From: Capitella teleta
Taxonomy: Eukaryota > Annelida > Polychaeta > Capitellidae
Assembly: GCA_000328365.1 (NCBI GenBank)
Contig: KB292092.1
Span: 287,576-351,575 of the forward strand
Direction of reading: 5' to 3'
Length of the DNA: 64,000 nt
The translations under genes and the position numbers were made by a program. The notes beneath the pieces were generated by a model. That model was not told the DNA's origin and made no database searches. It saw nothing but the letters and a program-made list of their open reading frames with translations. Of the stretch, positions 1 through 12,649 are shown piece after piece. How positions within the stretch are numbered: position 1 is the stretch's first letter; each line of letters opens with the position of its first letter.

Positions 1-720
1 ATTTTTTTTTTTTTTTTTTTTTTTTTAATTATCTTTATGACTTTCACTTTGATATCTTCGTAAACTTTCTGTCACATGAGCGAACTTTTAACTCTTTACC
101 CCTCTGATTTTAATCCTGCGTGAGATCGCAAAATGCTATACGTTTATGTGCGCTACTTTCACCAGATCACGCCGGTTTTACTCTACTTCTTTTAGTAATG
201 TCGAACCTCGTTCATGGAGCCAATTACCCTTTTACATTCGTGCTATACAATCTCTATCTGTTTTTATAATTGATCTTTTTATATCTTGCTATTCACATGC
301 TTCATTTAATGTGTACCATGCCGCAGTGTTTTTGAGCACTTTGCAAATTTTACGCTTCATAAAAATTAAAATAAATTTTATCTTTTAATTTTTTTTTTCA
401 TCATTCATAATAATAATAGCCTGATCAATCGTCATTATAATCATTTGCATTCACTAAAACTGCTCATTTACTCAGTTTGTCCCAATCATATACAACATTC
501 ATAGCACAATGTTCACGGTAATAGCACACACGCTATGGGAAACGATATCCTGTCATTTCAATTGTCAAACAATTATGTTATGAGTGGACGTAATTAAACA
601 GAGGATACAACCGCACGAAATAGTTCAATTGGGTCTCCGTTGTAATTATAATTATACCGATGACTCGATTTCATGCATGATATTATTATTTTGCCACTCA
701 GATGACGAGCAGTGAAATGA
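1..720. other. Gene-free left edge with a LINE 3' remnant
   Basis: The window opens with a T tract at 1-26. The only recognisable content is a LINE-derived stretch near 146-388, listed separately. The remainder is AT-rich, with no convincing exon, RNA gene or inverted repeat that I can see. Confidence 0.5.
146..388 (+). mobile_element. LINE 3'-terminal coding remnant (CR1/L2-like)
   Basis: The + strand reading includes PRSWSQLPFYIRAIQSLSVF, which matches the hallmark near the end of CR1/L2/jockey-type pol proteins (a pattern like AP-x-LWN-x-LP-x-x-IR-x-A-x-SL-x-x-FK). Two cues at 14700-15110 and 49142-49550 share this signature. Only the last 60 or so codons are present, so this is a 5'-truncated copy. 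The catalytic RT domain is absent. Clade assignment is tentative. Confidence 0.5.
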
Positions 721-1738
721 ACATACAGTCAAAGCTCGCTATTACAAAATCGGGTATATAGAGCTTCCGGTTATATAGAACTATTTTGGGGATCCCTGCT
801 AGATCCCTATCTTTTAACAATACAGGTTCATCAGATAATACGAACTCCACATAGTTCGAACTTGCGGTTAATACGAACCAAATATGGAGTCCCCTGAGCA
901 GAGATGACTCCTGTTATTACAAACTCACATTAGGAAAGTTTGACATTATCCGCTCATCAAGTCATTGTTGACTGTTTGCGATCGAGTCGATCCCTCGTTC
1001 GCCTTGCTTCGCTGATCATTTAACAGTAATTATAATTATACTTATACCACTTAGTGAGTCTGCCAGCCAATCAGCCTTGAGTATTTCAGTGATTTATTTG
1101 TGCATAAATAACGCGTATAAATAAACAAATAGCATAGATCATTCTCGCCATTCACCTAATGTTAAAGTTTCAAAATGCAATTTCATAAAGCCTCCGCTCA
1201 TTGAACGTTATGATCTCATATGCGTCAAAATAAGCCACACGGAAGAACAGCGCAAAGATCGTCTGCACGATGGCGTCCCCTCGATTTTCAGTCAGCAATT
1301 ATACGTACCACCACCAGAGTTGGATGTTAATACGAGAAACTTAGGCTATAATCTATTTGTTGTGAAAGTATGCAATAAATGTACGAAGTGGGGGATGAAC
1401 ATCGTGATAAGTAAAATCTTGTCATGTCTGCTTGACTCAAAAGATCAAAGGTCATCAAGTCGAGGGTCTGACAAGTGCGTATATTTCTCGATTTAAAAGG
1501 ATTAACGGAGATCAGAAACGAAATATTACTATGTATATGGGTTTATCTCTTAATTGACAGATATCACGTATTGCTATTATTCGAGTAAATCAAAATGTAA
1601 ATGGTAGGAAGTTTCAGCGTTCACGAAATCAGCTCTGGCTACTCTGCTTCTGCGAGAACAGGCCAAATATGAACTACTCAGTTATGATGGCACATAATGA
1701 AGTTGATGATAAAAAATAATTGTGACGACGACCTTGTT

Positions 1739-2600
1739 ATACAGAGTGGGCCAAAAGTAGTCTATCTATTCCTTGTTAAAAACAAAAATTCTAAAATTTG
1801 TTCAAATCTATCAATTATTCCAAAACACAACTACCAGGTATGGATTGACTACGTAATTCTGCGCCCATTTATGCTAAGAAATCAAGTAAGAAGCGTGAAA
1901 TCAAGTAAGAGTGTTGACTGATCGCAAAGAGAACAAAATCAGATGAGCCCCTGAATGAGCATTGGTGAATGTCATCTCTTGTAAGGCTCTTCAATACAAA
2001 CTCTCTGCTTCGTTTTGATTTTAGGAGATAAACATTAGTGCTACTGTCACAACTATAGCACTATAAAACAAAACAATAGTGTTGTAGTATTGAGTGAGAA
2101 GAAGTTCTGGAGATGAATGATCTTTTTTAATTCGATAGACAGGGTTTATATAGTGATTATGAAGAAATCTATTTGAGATGATTATCTGAGTTGAGTTTAG
2201 TATTTATAGTAAATTCACAATTCTCAATATACATGTGCAATGAAATAGTTATGTTGAAACTATAACAAATAGAACGAAAGCGTTGCCTTAATGATGCGTT
2301 CAGTGAAGCCAATCCATGGTCTGAGGCCCTGGTTGCCGCCAAATGTAGAAATATCACAGAATGATGAGTGCACTGTGTTAATTGAGATAAATCGGCATAA
2401 GTGTTGATGAACTTGGAATAGAAATGATAGGAATAGCAGCAAAGCTTGCCAGATTAACCATACCAAGCATTCATTTCACTTATCTTTATGTGATTTTACA
2501 CTGCGATCTGTTTTGTAACACTTTCTCAGAAATGTGATGCACCATTGGAAAGCTTTGAGATCTTTAACATGGAGTAGATAGACTATTTTTTTTTAACCCG
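1739..2600. mobile_element. Tc1/mariner-like MITE, copy 1
   Basis: The left end at about 1739 reads ATACAGAGTGGGCCAAAAGT followed by AGTCTATCTATTCC. Near 2568-2595 the reverse strand reads AGTCTATCTACTCCATGTTA, so the inner parts of the two ends are inverted repeats. The outermost right end is degraded. The same terminus occurs at 12650, where both ends are clearer. No transposase can be read. Confidence 0.4.
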
Positions 2601-2635
2601 TCGGTTATTTGGCTACACATTCACTTGAACATTAT

Positions 2636-2694
2636 TAGGGGCGTAGCCAGGGCGGGGCGGGTCGAGGCGCCCCGGTATAGACGGCTTGCGCCCC

Positions 2695-2728
<34 letters not shown>

Positions 2729-3258
2729 GTAAAAAAAAGAAGAAAAAAAAAAGAAGAAAAAAATGTCATAAAAAAAATCACAAAAATCTGAAAAAAAGAT
2801 GTCGGATTGCTTGCTTGACTTGATTTCTCTGATAATTATTCCTTTTGCAAGCTTCATTAGAACTGTCTAGTAGATGAATTATTATAAATTTATTATTACT
2901 ATTGTTTTATTCTTGTTATTATAAATATTATTATCATTATATAATTCAGCTGAGAGCAATTCAGGATTATAATCACGAAGTTGGCAGCCTGAATTCTCTA
3001 ATTTATGGTGACCTTATAGTTATTATAACAACATTGTATTATTCATTTTCACCCATTCAAGAATGGTAGCTTCATAGATATAATTATAGTGTAAATATTC
3101 ACTCCATAAACGGATTAAACGGTTGCTTTGAGAAATATATAGAGACATCATGTAGCCCCAAATTCGTCACTTAACCATGCTACTTTTGTACAAATTTCCT
3201 ACGGAGGGCTCCCGCTGGGGCTACGCCCAGTATAGGTTCACGGCTGGCTACACCCCTG
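2636..3258. mobile_element. hAT-type non-autonomous element, 8-bp target duplication
   Basis: The element starts TAGGGGCGTAGCCAG and its other end, read on the minus strand, starts CAGGGGTGTAGCCAG. Perfect copies of AACATTAT flank it at 2628-2635 and 3259-3266. An 8-bp duplication and CAGGGGYGTAGCC termini are typical of hAT transposons. The 623-bp interior is a poly-A/purine tract and AT-rich DNA without a transposase, so it must have been mobilised in trans. It lies inside the older 726-3635 candidate element. Confidence 0.75.
2698..2790 (+). repeat. Poly-A and A/G-rich tract
   Basis: An A run of nearly 30 bases is followed by A-rich DNA broken by G. It lies inside the hAT-type element. 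It gives low-complexity phenylalanine-rich readings on the minus strand that are not a gene. Confidence 0.8.
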
Positions 3259-3635
3259 AACATTATCAATCCTAGCATAATCACTTCCTTCCCGTGACTT
3301 ATCCCTTAATTATATTACTGGAACCATTTTAAAGTGAAACGTTTTAAAATTGACATTTATATTATAGAAATACCTCAGTGCAACAATGCCATTAGAATAT
3401 ACCCATCTAGTGTTGTACTGAGATATTTCTCCTTATAATAAATAATAAATCACGCTTTTTTACCTGAATTTCAATCGTGAGAGAAGATATGCTGATGGTG
3501 AATCATTACGCAACTGCATGAATCATAACGTATTTACGAGTTCAGAGAAATTGTTTTCTCCTCATATATAGAATTTCTGATATTACGCACTAATTTCTAT
3601 GGCCCTTGAAGGTTCGTAATAACAAGCTTTGACTG

Positions 3636-5350
3636 TTGTAATGTGAAGTTGACATCTTCACTTAAGCCCAGTATAAAACATTATTGAATACTTTCCTCAT
3701 GTTGTGTGTTCGTTAAATTATCATGGATAAAATCCAGGTTGACTCACTTCTCGATTTCGACAAATCGTGACAGGCATCCGATGTGGAGCACCTTAGCCTG
3801 GATTGATCTTTCATTAAAGAAAAATCTCTCACCACACAAAGGCGGCATGCCATATCAACATGAACGCCTTATTAAAGCAGACCGTTGTCTTTAATCACTC
3901 ACTATACGCGATACAAGAAAACTAGCTTTTTATCTTAGAAAACAGCCTGTTTGCGACCTCCGTCTCAGTATTTTTACAGAAAGGTAAATCACTAAGAAAG
4001 ACTGCATTCTGGAGTTCAAATAGAGACATCGGAGTCGAAAAATAACGGATATCAAATACACATAATTTCATTAGGCGTGCAGTTTTGTGTATTCAGCTCT
4101 TTGATTGGATTGCAAGGAGGTACGTCCTCTGTTGATATAATCACGTCCTTGTAAAAGACATTTTGTCTCAACTTCATCTGCATGTTCGTTCAACCGAACA
4201 CCCCACAGTGACATCCATCTCGGACCACGGTATACTATATACGAAAGCCCTGTGATCGTCTCCATAGGCAATTTACAGGAACAGCACTTGCACACAGAAA
4301 CCATAAGCAATGACTTTTATTGATGCAACCGATATAAGATAATAAGGATTCCGGCTAATCTGTTAAAATATTTGTCAATAACTCGAGCGATGATGCCATA
4401 ACGAGACTTCATTTTGTACAAATATTTCTCTTCACGCTTCTGAATGAACGTTTCATGTGGTCAGCAGTATTTTCACACATTGCTTTGCAATCCGTCTGCG
4501 GTGTGAATAGCGCATGTGGGTCCATTCTAGTATTAAATGACGTAGTGACCCCAGTACTACATCAATTATGCGCTAGTTGGATGGTAAGTTCCAAGCTCGT
4601 AATAACGAAGACTCAACCAATCACTTCATATTGGCTTTAATTTACCTCCAGCAGAATATTCCAAGTAGTGTCAAAAATGAGTTCTGCAAAGAGTATTTTG
4701 GGTTTGGTTTGCACAGGACGAGTGAGCACGAGAGAGAGATAGAGAGAGAGGTGTAGAGATGTGAAGGAATGGAGGCGTAGAGGATGAGTGTTCATGGAAA
4801 ATATTCGTGTCTTATATACTAAAATCATGGATGTGGGGCAGCCTGTGTTTCTAATAGGAAATGCAGTAGTTCGGTGCTTTCCAAGTATTTGCTATCTGAC
4901 AGTGATGGATGCGCTTGCTCTCCGGTTCTTTGTTCTCGGCGAACTTCTGACCGCCAGTATTCGCTAATTGCATCTTGGCCTTCTGACCTCTCGATCAGTA
5001 CTCGCTGATTGCCTCTGGAGAGATGGAAACAATCCCGTGCACGCTCTGCCCGAAGGTCTATACATGCATAGGTAGAATTTATATAATCATAATTACATAT
5101 GCTATAATGAAACATCGTGTGAAGTAGTTAGAAGCATCCACGTAATCTTAAAGGGAGGGAGAACTTGTTAAAAATGGACTTTGAGTCGTTATTTGATGCA
5201 CCGAAAATGATTCCTATGCCTGGCCCACACAAGGAATATCATCCCTAACGATTTAGAGGGAGATATATTGCTAATTAGGCGTGACGTCAGGAGCTGTGAT
5301 GAAACACCAAGTTCCCCATCTTTTACAATGGGCCTCGTCATATCAGCGTG
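3636..5350. other. Gene-free DNA
   Basis: No exon with splice signals, no family-like protein, and no inverted or tandem repeat of note was found. A short GA-rich run (GAGAGAGATAGAGAGAGAG) sits near 4730. The phrase CTCGTAATAACGAAG near 4596 resembles internal Tigger sequence and may be a scrap of one. Confidence 0.4.
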
Positions 5351-5363
5351 TCCTGCGACTAAA

Positions 5364-5695
5364 GTGAGTGAGTGAGTGATTGGGGTTTTACGGCTCCACC
5401 CAACCCGTTCGGGTGATACGGGCGCCAGAACAGAAGGCCCGGGACCGGGGTTTCCCCCTACTCTTATCGATAAATCCCAAGGGTTCTTTATCCTGCATAC
5501 CACCATAGACAGTAGTACACAGCGCCCCGCCTTGTTACGCAGTTGGGCAGCACTGCAGAGTCACCGAAGAATTACATTGTAATTCACAATCATAACGCCC
5601 GTGGCCTGATCGGGTCTCGAACCCGGGACGTCGACCCCCACGGTCGTCATAGGATTGTAGTCAGCGGTTTAACCCACTGCGCTACCCGGTGCCCC
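5364..5695 (-). mobile_element. Full-length tRNA-derived SINE, copy A
   Basis: Read on the minus strand, the copy starts GGGGCACCGGGTAGCGCAGT, with an A-box-like TAGCGCAGTGGGTTA. A B box, GGGTTCGAGACC, follows about 50 bases on. The roughly 250-bp body is shared with six other copies here, and the tail is (CACT)n. A 13-bp target duplication, TCCTGCGACTAAA, lies at 5351-5363 and 5696-5708. The internal pol III promoter and target duplication support LINE-machinery insertion. This is the most complete copy in the window (332 bp). Confidence 0.9.
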
Positions 5696-5708
5696 TCCTG
5701 CGACTAAA

Positions 5709-7170
5709 CCCCTGGATATTTTTTTTGTTTCCTTTTCGGAAATAGATAGAATAATCATTTTGCCACCAGTCAGGCGCGAAAAAAAAAAAAAAAAATTCGC
5801 TATTTTTCTTACTTTAACAAGCGATTTTCTAGGACACCTACCATGTTTCTCATCCTAAAACAGTAAAAAGGTCAGCCAGAGTGCACCACGCATGCGCTTT
5901 CGTTTCGTAAACAACAAAGATGTCCTTTTATGGCGAAGATGATCTGCTCTGATTGGCTGAAATCGATAGCTTTACGAGGGGAACGGGACCAATCACGGCA
6001 AGCCCTCAGCTGACGCTTGCCTCTTATACTTCGTAATGGAAGTCATTCTCCCATAGGCGCAATGCTAACCCCGATATTCGGAATGCATTATTTCCTTACG
6101 CTTGCATCCAGGCATGGTGTTTTTGGCACGGAATGCTATCAATTGGTGCTATGAGTCAATAGAACATCACTTAAAATTCAGTTCCCCATCCCTTTAACAT
6201 TAAAAAAAACTTATACGCGCTAATGAGAATGCTGCCATGAACGAGTTACTGAAACAACATTATCCCACCTCTTAATTGACCTGAATATTCTTGCCTCACC
6301 CTGTGAGATAATTTAGTCATCTGTGGGAGGTTGCGCCCCATGTATAGGGATTTAAAGAAGCACACAATCCATTATAAAATAGAGAGAGGACCAAGAAAAA
6401 TGTCATGCCCATTCAGGACAAATAATCTAGATAATGTTGTGATAACCCACTGATACGCATGTACATGTGTTGTAACAAGTTTTCTGTAACTTTAGGCGGA
6501 TAAGTTTCAGACAATCTAATCAATTTATATACATGTACATGTGTACATAGCTCACGTTCCTTCAACTTTTTTTTCCGGTGAGGGGTATATCTTTAAAAAT
6601 TGAGCCTTTTTCAATTTCAATTTTCAGAAAATATTCCTGCTTTGAACCTGCTTAACCTCACACGTACACTGATGTCCCAAAATGCACCGCACCCAGATAT
6701 TGCACATTCATGCAGTTCGGGTCGGTGACATTGAACTGACCTGACTGACGGTAGCACAAACGACGGTGGCACGAACAAGATATCCCCCGAATTATGATTC
6801 AGCTGTCAAAACCCAATTGCTACTCGACACGAACGAATCTCACCTCTGGGTGATTATATTCTGAAGATCAATTTGAGCCAATCGCTGTCACCCACCGAAG
6901 ACCAATCTGACAACAGAGACATCAGACCTCAGAAACAATGTCATCTCAAAAGCGCCGTCTGTCTCTGATATAACATGTGACTTCAATCTGTACAGAGTTC
7001 CATGGCTCGTTTTATTGTCTATAACGATCTTTCTTACGCTGACAGGTTTGTTCTTGAAATCCTTTCCCATCACAGGAGAAATTTACGACCTTATTGTTAT
7101 TTTCAAATACTTCCACAACTCCGTAATTATAACGTAGAACATGGAATTAAATCTGACATGTCTGCCAACC
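5709..7170. other. Gene-free DNA
   Basis: I see no gene-like content. There is an A run near 5780-5795 and an ACATGTACATGTGTACAT palindromic run near 6530. Short open readings here lack splice signals and family resemblance. Confidence 0.4.
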
Positions 7171-7174
7171 CCAT

Positions 7175-7345
7175 CCGGTGACTAGATTCATTTATGCCAG
7201 CACTCCAGATAGAATACTGAAACAATTTCAAGTTTTAAACTCTCCCTTTGGATCATGGATCTTTTTTCACTAAGCCACGATTGTCAGCACACTTATTTTC
7301 GGTCGTTCTATCTGGGGTGCTGGCATAAATGAATCTAGTCACCGG
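7175..7345. repeat. Long hairpin, 40-bp arms (MITE candidate)
   Basis: Bases 7175-7214 and the reverse complement of 7306-7345 match at 39 of 40 positions. The shared arm begins CCGGTGACTAGATTCATTTA, and a 91-base spacer separates the arms. No clear target duplication is seen. Such a near-perfect arm suggests a recent foldback MITE or a hairpin RNA source. It could also be a local inverted duplication. Confidence 0.75.
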
Positions 7346-7560
7346 AAAATTAACAAAAATCGGTAAATACGAATGAAAATATCCCAAAAGTACTCGACAA
7401 CACTCAAATAATCTACATAATCAATACAACTGTAAAATTTGCCCAAAAATTATAATGACCCCCTCCACCTTCTTTCGGACCAATTGAAACCTTTACCATC
7501 AAATTGTCGCCTCAGGACTCATCTCTCCATAACCAATAGACTAAATAGCTCATTCACCCC

Positions 7561-7675
7561 TTGTACCATACCCAGATTTCTAAATTCTTAAGTGCTAATA
7601 TCCTGTTTCCTCTCACTTTTTCATCTTTCACCTTTTTCTTCCCTCTTTTTTTTTATTTTATTTATTTATTTATTC

Positions 7676-7710
<35 letters not shown>

Positions 7711-7790
7711 TTTTTGCTGCTGATTAAACATGCAAGAAGAACTTCCCATTACGGACAAATAAAATTATCTTACCTTATCTTACCTCAGCG
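7561..7790 (+). mobile_element. Probable LINE 3' tail with pentamer repeat
   Basis: A pyrimidine-rich stretch passes through (TTTA)n and (ATT)n. It is followed by AATAAAATTATCTTACCTTA, a polyadenylation-like signal running into TTATC-type repeats. Similar AATAAATTATCTTATCTTAT sequence ends the block at 45160, and TTATC repeats also end the LINE at 39090. This points to a LINE family whose 3' end carries a short tandem repeat. No coding part is recognisable here. Confidence 0.45.
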
Positions 7791-7799
7791 TTTGGGTTG

Positions 7800-10262
7800 A
7801 AAATGAAACAATCTAGCTCTTCGTGCTGAGCTAAGCACCGCAAGTTTGGTGATCACGTACGTTGCGTGTGATGATGAGAATGCCTGCCCTGATAATAACA
7901 CAGTGACCAAAGAATATTTCTAAGGAAAGTGATCACTTAGGTTAATATGCCAACTTTCTTTCAACGGGGGGCGGGCGAGCTTAGTTGATATGAAATGACG
8001 GAAATTGCCTGATTATTCCGAAGTCCATCTCATTAGCTGTTATGTAATTCTTCTGTGAGCTGGATCTTAGAAATGTGTTCCGAAAGTTTGACCTCACCCG
8101 CGGTTCTACATATAAAAGTATTTATTCCATAATATAGTTGCGTGAGGACAGTGTAATTGTAATTACATGTGGCAACGGTCTGCGGAAGTGTAGGTTCACC
8201 TGGCCGTTACGTTCACAATTCTAGCATATTCAATTGCACAAGAACCAGAATGTTTGCCCCCTGTCAATGTCATACCATCTTAGCTAGGTGCAGACACACT
8301 GAAGTCTGGGAGACCTCGGGTGACGACCAGGGGGCAGGATTCTGCCGTTTCTTTCCAGCTATTCAAACCGCAATTGCCATCATCGGATCTTAAGGAATCC
8401 TACCGTGTGGAGAAACAACACACTCTCTGCTTCGACGTTCGAGATTCTCCACACGACGCTATTCAATATAGAGGCCCCTAGTTGTCCATATATTGAGTCA
8501 TTGTGAATATGTGCAGGTTACTTTGGACAAAGTGTTGCGCGTCGTGAACATTTGGCGACTGTTTTTTTTTCTTTTTTTTTTTTTTTTTTTTTTTTTTCTT
8601 TTTCTTTTTTTCATTCAGCATTCAGTTCCCATTAGTACGACTTCTGACATGTCCCCAATAATCAAACTTCGGACTCCAAAAAGAGAGTCCAGTTATACAT
8701 TGTCTGGGCATGTTCTCAATAAAGATGCCACTGTCAGTGTCACCCAGATTAACGATAGTATGCGCTGTCATCTTCCTATTGCAGTGAATCTCAACACGTA
8801 TGGCAGGAAATGATATTTGATGCATGCAAGCACATGTATGCATCCCTACATTGGGAGTAGTCGGAGGAATGCCAGTTTCTTTACTATTGAGAAATCATCA
8901 ACCTTGCATGCATTTGTAAGCATAGAGTGGGCATGATCGAAGTAGACCATCAACTTCATTTTAAGAGCAAGACTTTTAATTGACTAAACCTGACCGATTA
9001 CTAGTCTAAGGATAAAAAGCATCAGATTAATTATTAATTTCCTGTGTCCATTAATCATTATGATAAGAAATCGAATAAAATAAATTCCAAAGACAATTTT
9101 GAGTGAGGGAGGACCATATAATTGCGAGTCGTGTGCAATATCAAATATATTAAGTTTTTCTTTCTCGGAAAAGCTCAGTGCCATTGTAAAGCATCACCAT
9201 AGTTAACATGGATAAGATATACCTTCAAACAACCAGCTTTTATTTCTTATCTTGGGGATATATCTTATCTGTGAGAGTTTTGTTTATTTTTACCCTGAAT
9301 CGTTTTTTTCGTCGAATTAGGGAGCATGACGAGTTGCCTCGACTACTAAAATAACTACAGAATGATGTAATCATAAATACTCCATTATTATTTATATCTT
9401 TGATATAATAATATATTTCATGTGACCTTTAAAATGCTTATATCCAATTTTACACATCTCAGAGGTGGCATTGTCGTTATGCTGCCAGACTAGACTCGCC
9501 GACTAAGCACCGAGGATGGATAATAAAACGCCACTCACGACAATAAATGTTTTGCAAGTGCAATTCCCTGCATTAAAATTAATTGGATTTTCGGTCTATT
9601 GAAAGTCAAAAAGAATTATCGGTGGGCTTTGTAAGTATCGTGATGTCACACTTCTAAGCAGCCGTATTCAATTGCTCATAGTTAATTAGCTCAACATGGT
9701 AGCATATCTAAGAGAGGATTCCTGTTGTCATTTACGATGGGGATTACTTGCAATCGATCCAACCCAGATAAGAACCCGTATTAATATGGATAAATCTCAG
9801 CATGATAATAAAAATACAAGAAGGATATAAAAAATCAAAAAGTCAATACTGCACATCAACGTGAGAGAGACTAACGAATTGGTGTTGTGCGAAGAAGATT
9901 GATTGCAGGATCCTAGATTAGCAAGAGGACAAGTTGGCATGGAAGGGTGGCATGCTTAAAGGTAACCGTAGATCATTTATCCCAGCTAAGCAATCTAGCA
10001 GATTGTTAAGGATTTACTCGCTACTGCAATTAGTGGAGCAGCACAGCCGACATTGGCTATTAAATCATGCACAAGAATTGCACTGGTGTGTAACTAATTA
10101 ATGAATTTATAAAAAGGGTGATTGACACTGTGATAATTGTGGCAGAATTGAACGCTGAACTAGAGTGTTGTTCAATGGCGGCCATTTCATTATGTTTGCT
10201 CCAGAAATTCTTGGTAAACATTTAAAGTTAGTCAACTCACAAATCGTAAAATTTCGCCCAGG

Positions 10263-10298
<36 letters not shown>

Positions 10299-10470
10299 TG
10301 ATGAACATGTTTCGGTTGATTAACCATTGGTTACCCACCTGCAATGGATTTGCGATGTGGTATATGCATGGATTGACTAATTAGAACGCGACAAGTTTAA
10401 GTTTTGCCAAGATAATGTCGGTAAAGGGAAGATAAATTAATTCGAAATGCAATTCTCGCCGCCTGTCCGT
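7800..10470. other. Gene-free DNA with homopolymer tracts
   Basis: No supported gene. A T-rich run lies at about 8562-8610 and an A run of about 35 bases lies at 10261-10295. The T-rich run lies inside a short open reading, but that reading is low complexity and not a gene. Confidence 0.4.
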
Positions 10471-10484
10471 CTCGTATTGAACAA

Positions 10485-10833
10485 GGGGCACCGAATTGCT
10501 CAATCGGTTTAACCGACTGACTACAATCCAATGCCGACCGTGGGGGTCGAGGTCCCGGGTTCGAAACCCGATCAGGCCACGGGCGTTATGATTGTGAATT
10601 ATAATTGTAATCCGTTATAATTGTAATTCTTCGGTGACTCTGCAGTGCTGCCCAACTGCGTAACAAGGTCGGGCGCTGTTACTGCTGTCTATGGTGGTAT
10701 GCAGGATAAAGAACCCTTGGGATTTATCGATAAGAGTAGGGGGAAACCCCGGTCCCGGGCCTTCTGTTCTGGCGCCCGTATCACTCGAATGGGTGGGTGG
10801 AGCCGTAAAACCCCATCACGACGAATCACGACA
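10485..10833 (+). mobile_element. tRNA-derived SINE, copy B
   Basis: Starts GGGGCACCGAATTGCTCAAT, has the B box GGGTTCGAAACC, and carries the same body as copy A. The body includes GATTTATCGATAAGAGTAGG and CCCGGTCCCGGGCCTTC. It ends in an ATCACGA-type tail. The flanks TCGTATTGAACAA (10472-10484) and TCGTATTGCACAA (10834-10846) differ at one base and are the aged target duplication. Confidence 0.88.
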
Positions 10834-10846
10834 TCGTATTGCACAA

Positions 10847-12645
10847 TAATGATTATATGTTGCTCATACTCATTACCATCAGCAAATTTCAACAAAACTC
10901 GATATTTTTCTTTTCAAATGAGCTGGTCGTATTTCCAAGCTAAAGTTCTGATCTGTGGTAGTCGAAATATTGTTTCAATTATTCAAAGAGATGAAAAACT
11001 CAATTCTGCATGGCATAAGATGAGCGAAGGGAATTAGACATGTTGTGATATCGTTCATTTCCTTCCATCATAAGCCATGTTTTACAACACGGCACTCATT
11101 GTTACGTCCTTCAGAAATTGCTACAAAATATTATGTTAGTGATGCTGATGCGGGGGCTTAATAACATTTCCATCAATTAACAGTTTGAGTGTATCGAATA
11201 CAAATTCCAGGAAAACTAACGGATTCGTATTGCACTCATCCAAGCGCACTTGTTTCAAAAGTCTCTGAGCCTTTGTCTTGAAGATAGGCCATGGTCACAC
11301 GCATTTGGTATCTGGAGATGACAATCTAAGAGCGAAATCAACGAGCCGTGGGCTTGTTGATTTCCTCTGATAATTTGAATTATGTAAGAGGTCTGGCTTA
11401 GAGGCTGACTTTGCATGTCTATGCTATATGAAGACTTATGGAAATCAGACCATAAAACAAAGCCGAATGATGTGGTATTTTAGTATATATAATGGCGTCT
11501 CTAGATAAACAATCCATAACAATAGACATAGATAAACAATCTATATCTGAGCGAGACACACTTAGCTCTTCTTTTGAATACCGTATTTTATTGGACCAAC
11601 GACAGGGTTTGCGTGCTCATGAGTTCACGCATCGAATAGTTGACGAGGGATTCAGAATGTACGAGTGTGTCCAGGTGTAAGGGATGAGGCGATAGCACCC
11701 GCAGTCAGCCTTCTTCCTTGGAGCTAAAGCAAGGGAAGGTGTTACCATTGCACACACATGAAATGGAAATGTAGCCTATTGTTTGGGTCATCATGAATAA
11801 TATATGGCATTATATCTTTTGTTTCTCATTTTGTGGTTGATAAACGACAATAGTGTTTTATTATTAATGGAAATCTGCGCTGCATCGAATAATTCTACAC
11901 GGAGACCAAATGCCAGACAGAACCCTTCGTAATGTTCATGTGCATGATATGGAATATTCGAATAAGGATTAAACATATTGAACAGAAGAAGCAGATATCA
12001 CAACCAAAAGTCTTTTCCTTCTGTGCCAGCCTTCCATGATGTACACAGAACACTACGCAATGAGGAGTCGTCAATAATGATAATTAGGCTGCTGCATTAA
12101 ATATAAGCGACACGGAACGCCCTTAGGTTGGGGTATATAACCCTTTGTCTCTGCCATGCTGCCCACTTGAATTGCATTGGCTTCAGCGGAGACTCCCATT
12201 TTCCTCATAGCTGGCGGCCCATGTTCAGCAGTCATTCAAGTGACAAGAGAGTGAAAGGTGAGTGGAAAACCAACTACAATCATGATTGCGTTGCAGCAAA
12301 ATTGTTGGAACATGTACATTTCATTGAGTGTGATTCTGTCATAAAAAAGATTCGTAATAGTTATAGCTCGGAGAATTCCTTATGACAAAAATAATGAATA
12401 ACTATTTTGTGTTGTGTCTGGCAAATTTTAACCAATTAAGTACTCTACCTCACAAGACTCACAATACCGAGCCTCAAATGAGCTACCAACCAAACTTTCC
12501 CAAACAGAGCGACTATAGATATATATGTAGCAATTAAATCCACAATGAGGATTGTTTATTGTTATCACGACTTCATAGTTGTATTATATATTATGACAGG
12601 GTACGCAGCTCCAGGCATATCCCGGATCGGGAGGGCTTATGTGCG
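10847..12645. other. Gene-free DNA
   Basis: No family-like protein or splice-bounded exon. A 62-codon reading starts at an ATG at 11492, but it has no recognisable domain and I do not call it. Confidence 0.4.
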
Positions 12646-12649
12646 CGCA

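Larger units (their letters stand above)
726..3635. mobile_element. Possible pogo/Tigger-like DNA element, non-coding
   Basis: The left end CAGTCAAAGCTCGCTATTAC (726) and the reverse complement of the right end CAGTCAAAGCTTGTTATTAC (ending 3635) match at 18 of 20 bases. The sequence resembles pogo/Tigger termini. Subterminal motifs such as TTCGTAATAAC and GGAGTCCCC also resemble that group. TA precedes the left end, but the right flank reads TT, so the TA duplication is not intact. No transposase reading frame is visible. A hAT-type element (2636-3258) and a Tc1-like element (about 1739-2600) lie inside. The two ends could instead belong to two separate short elements. Confidence 0.4.
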
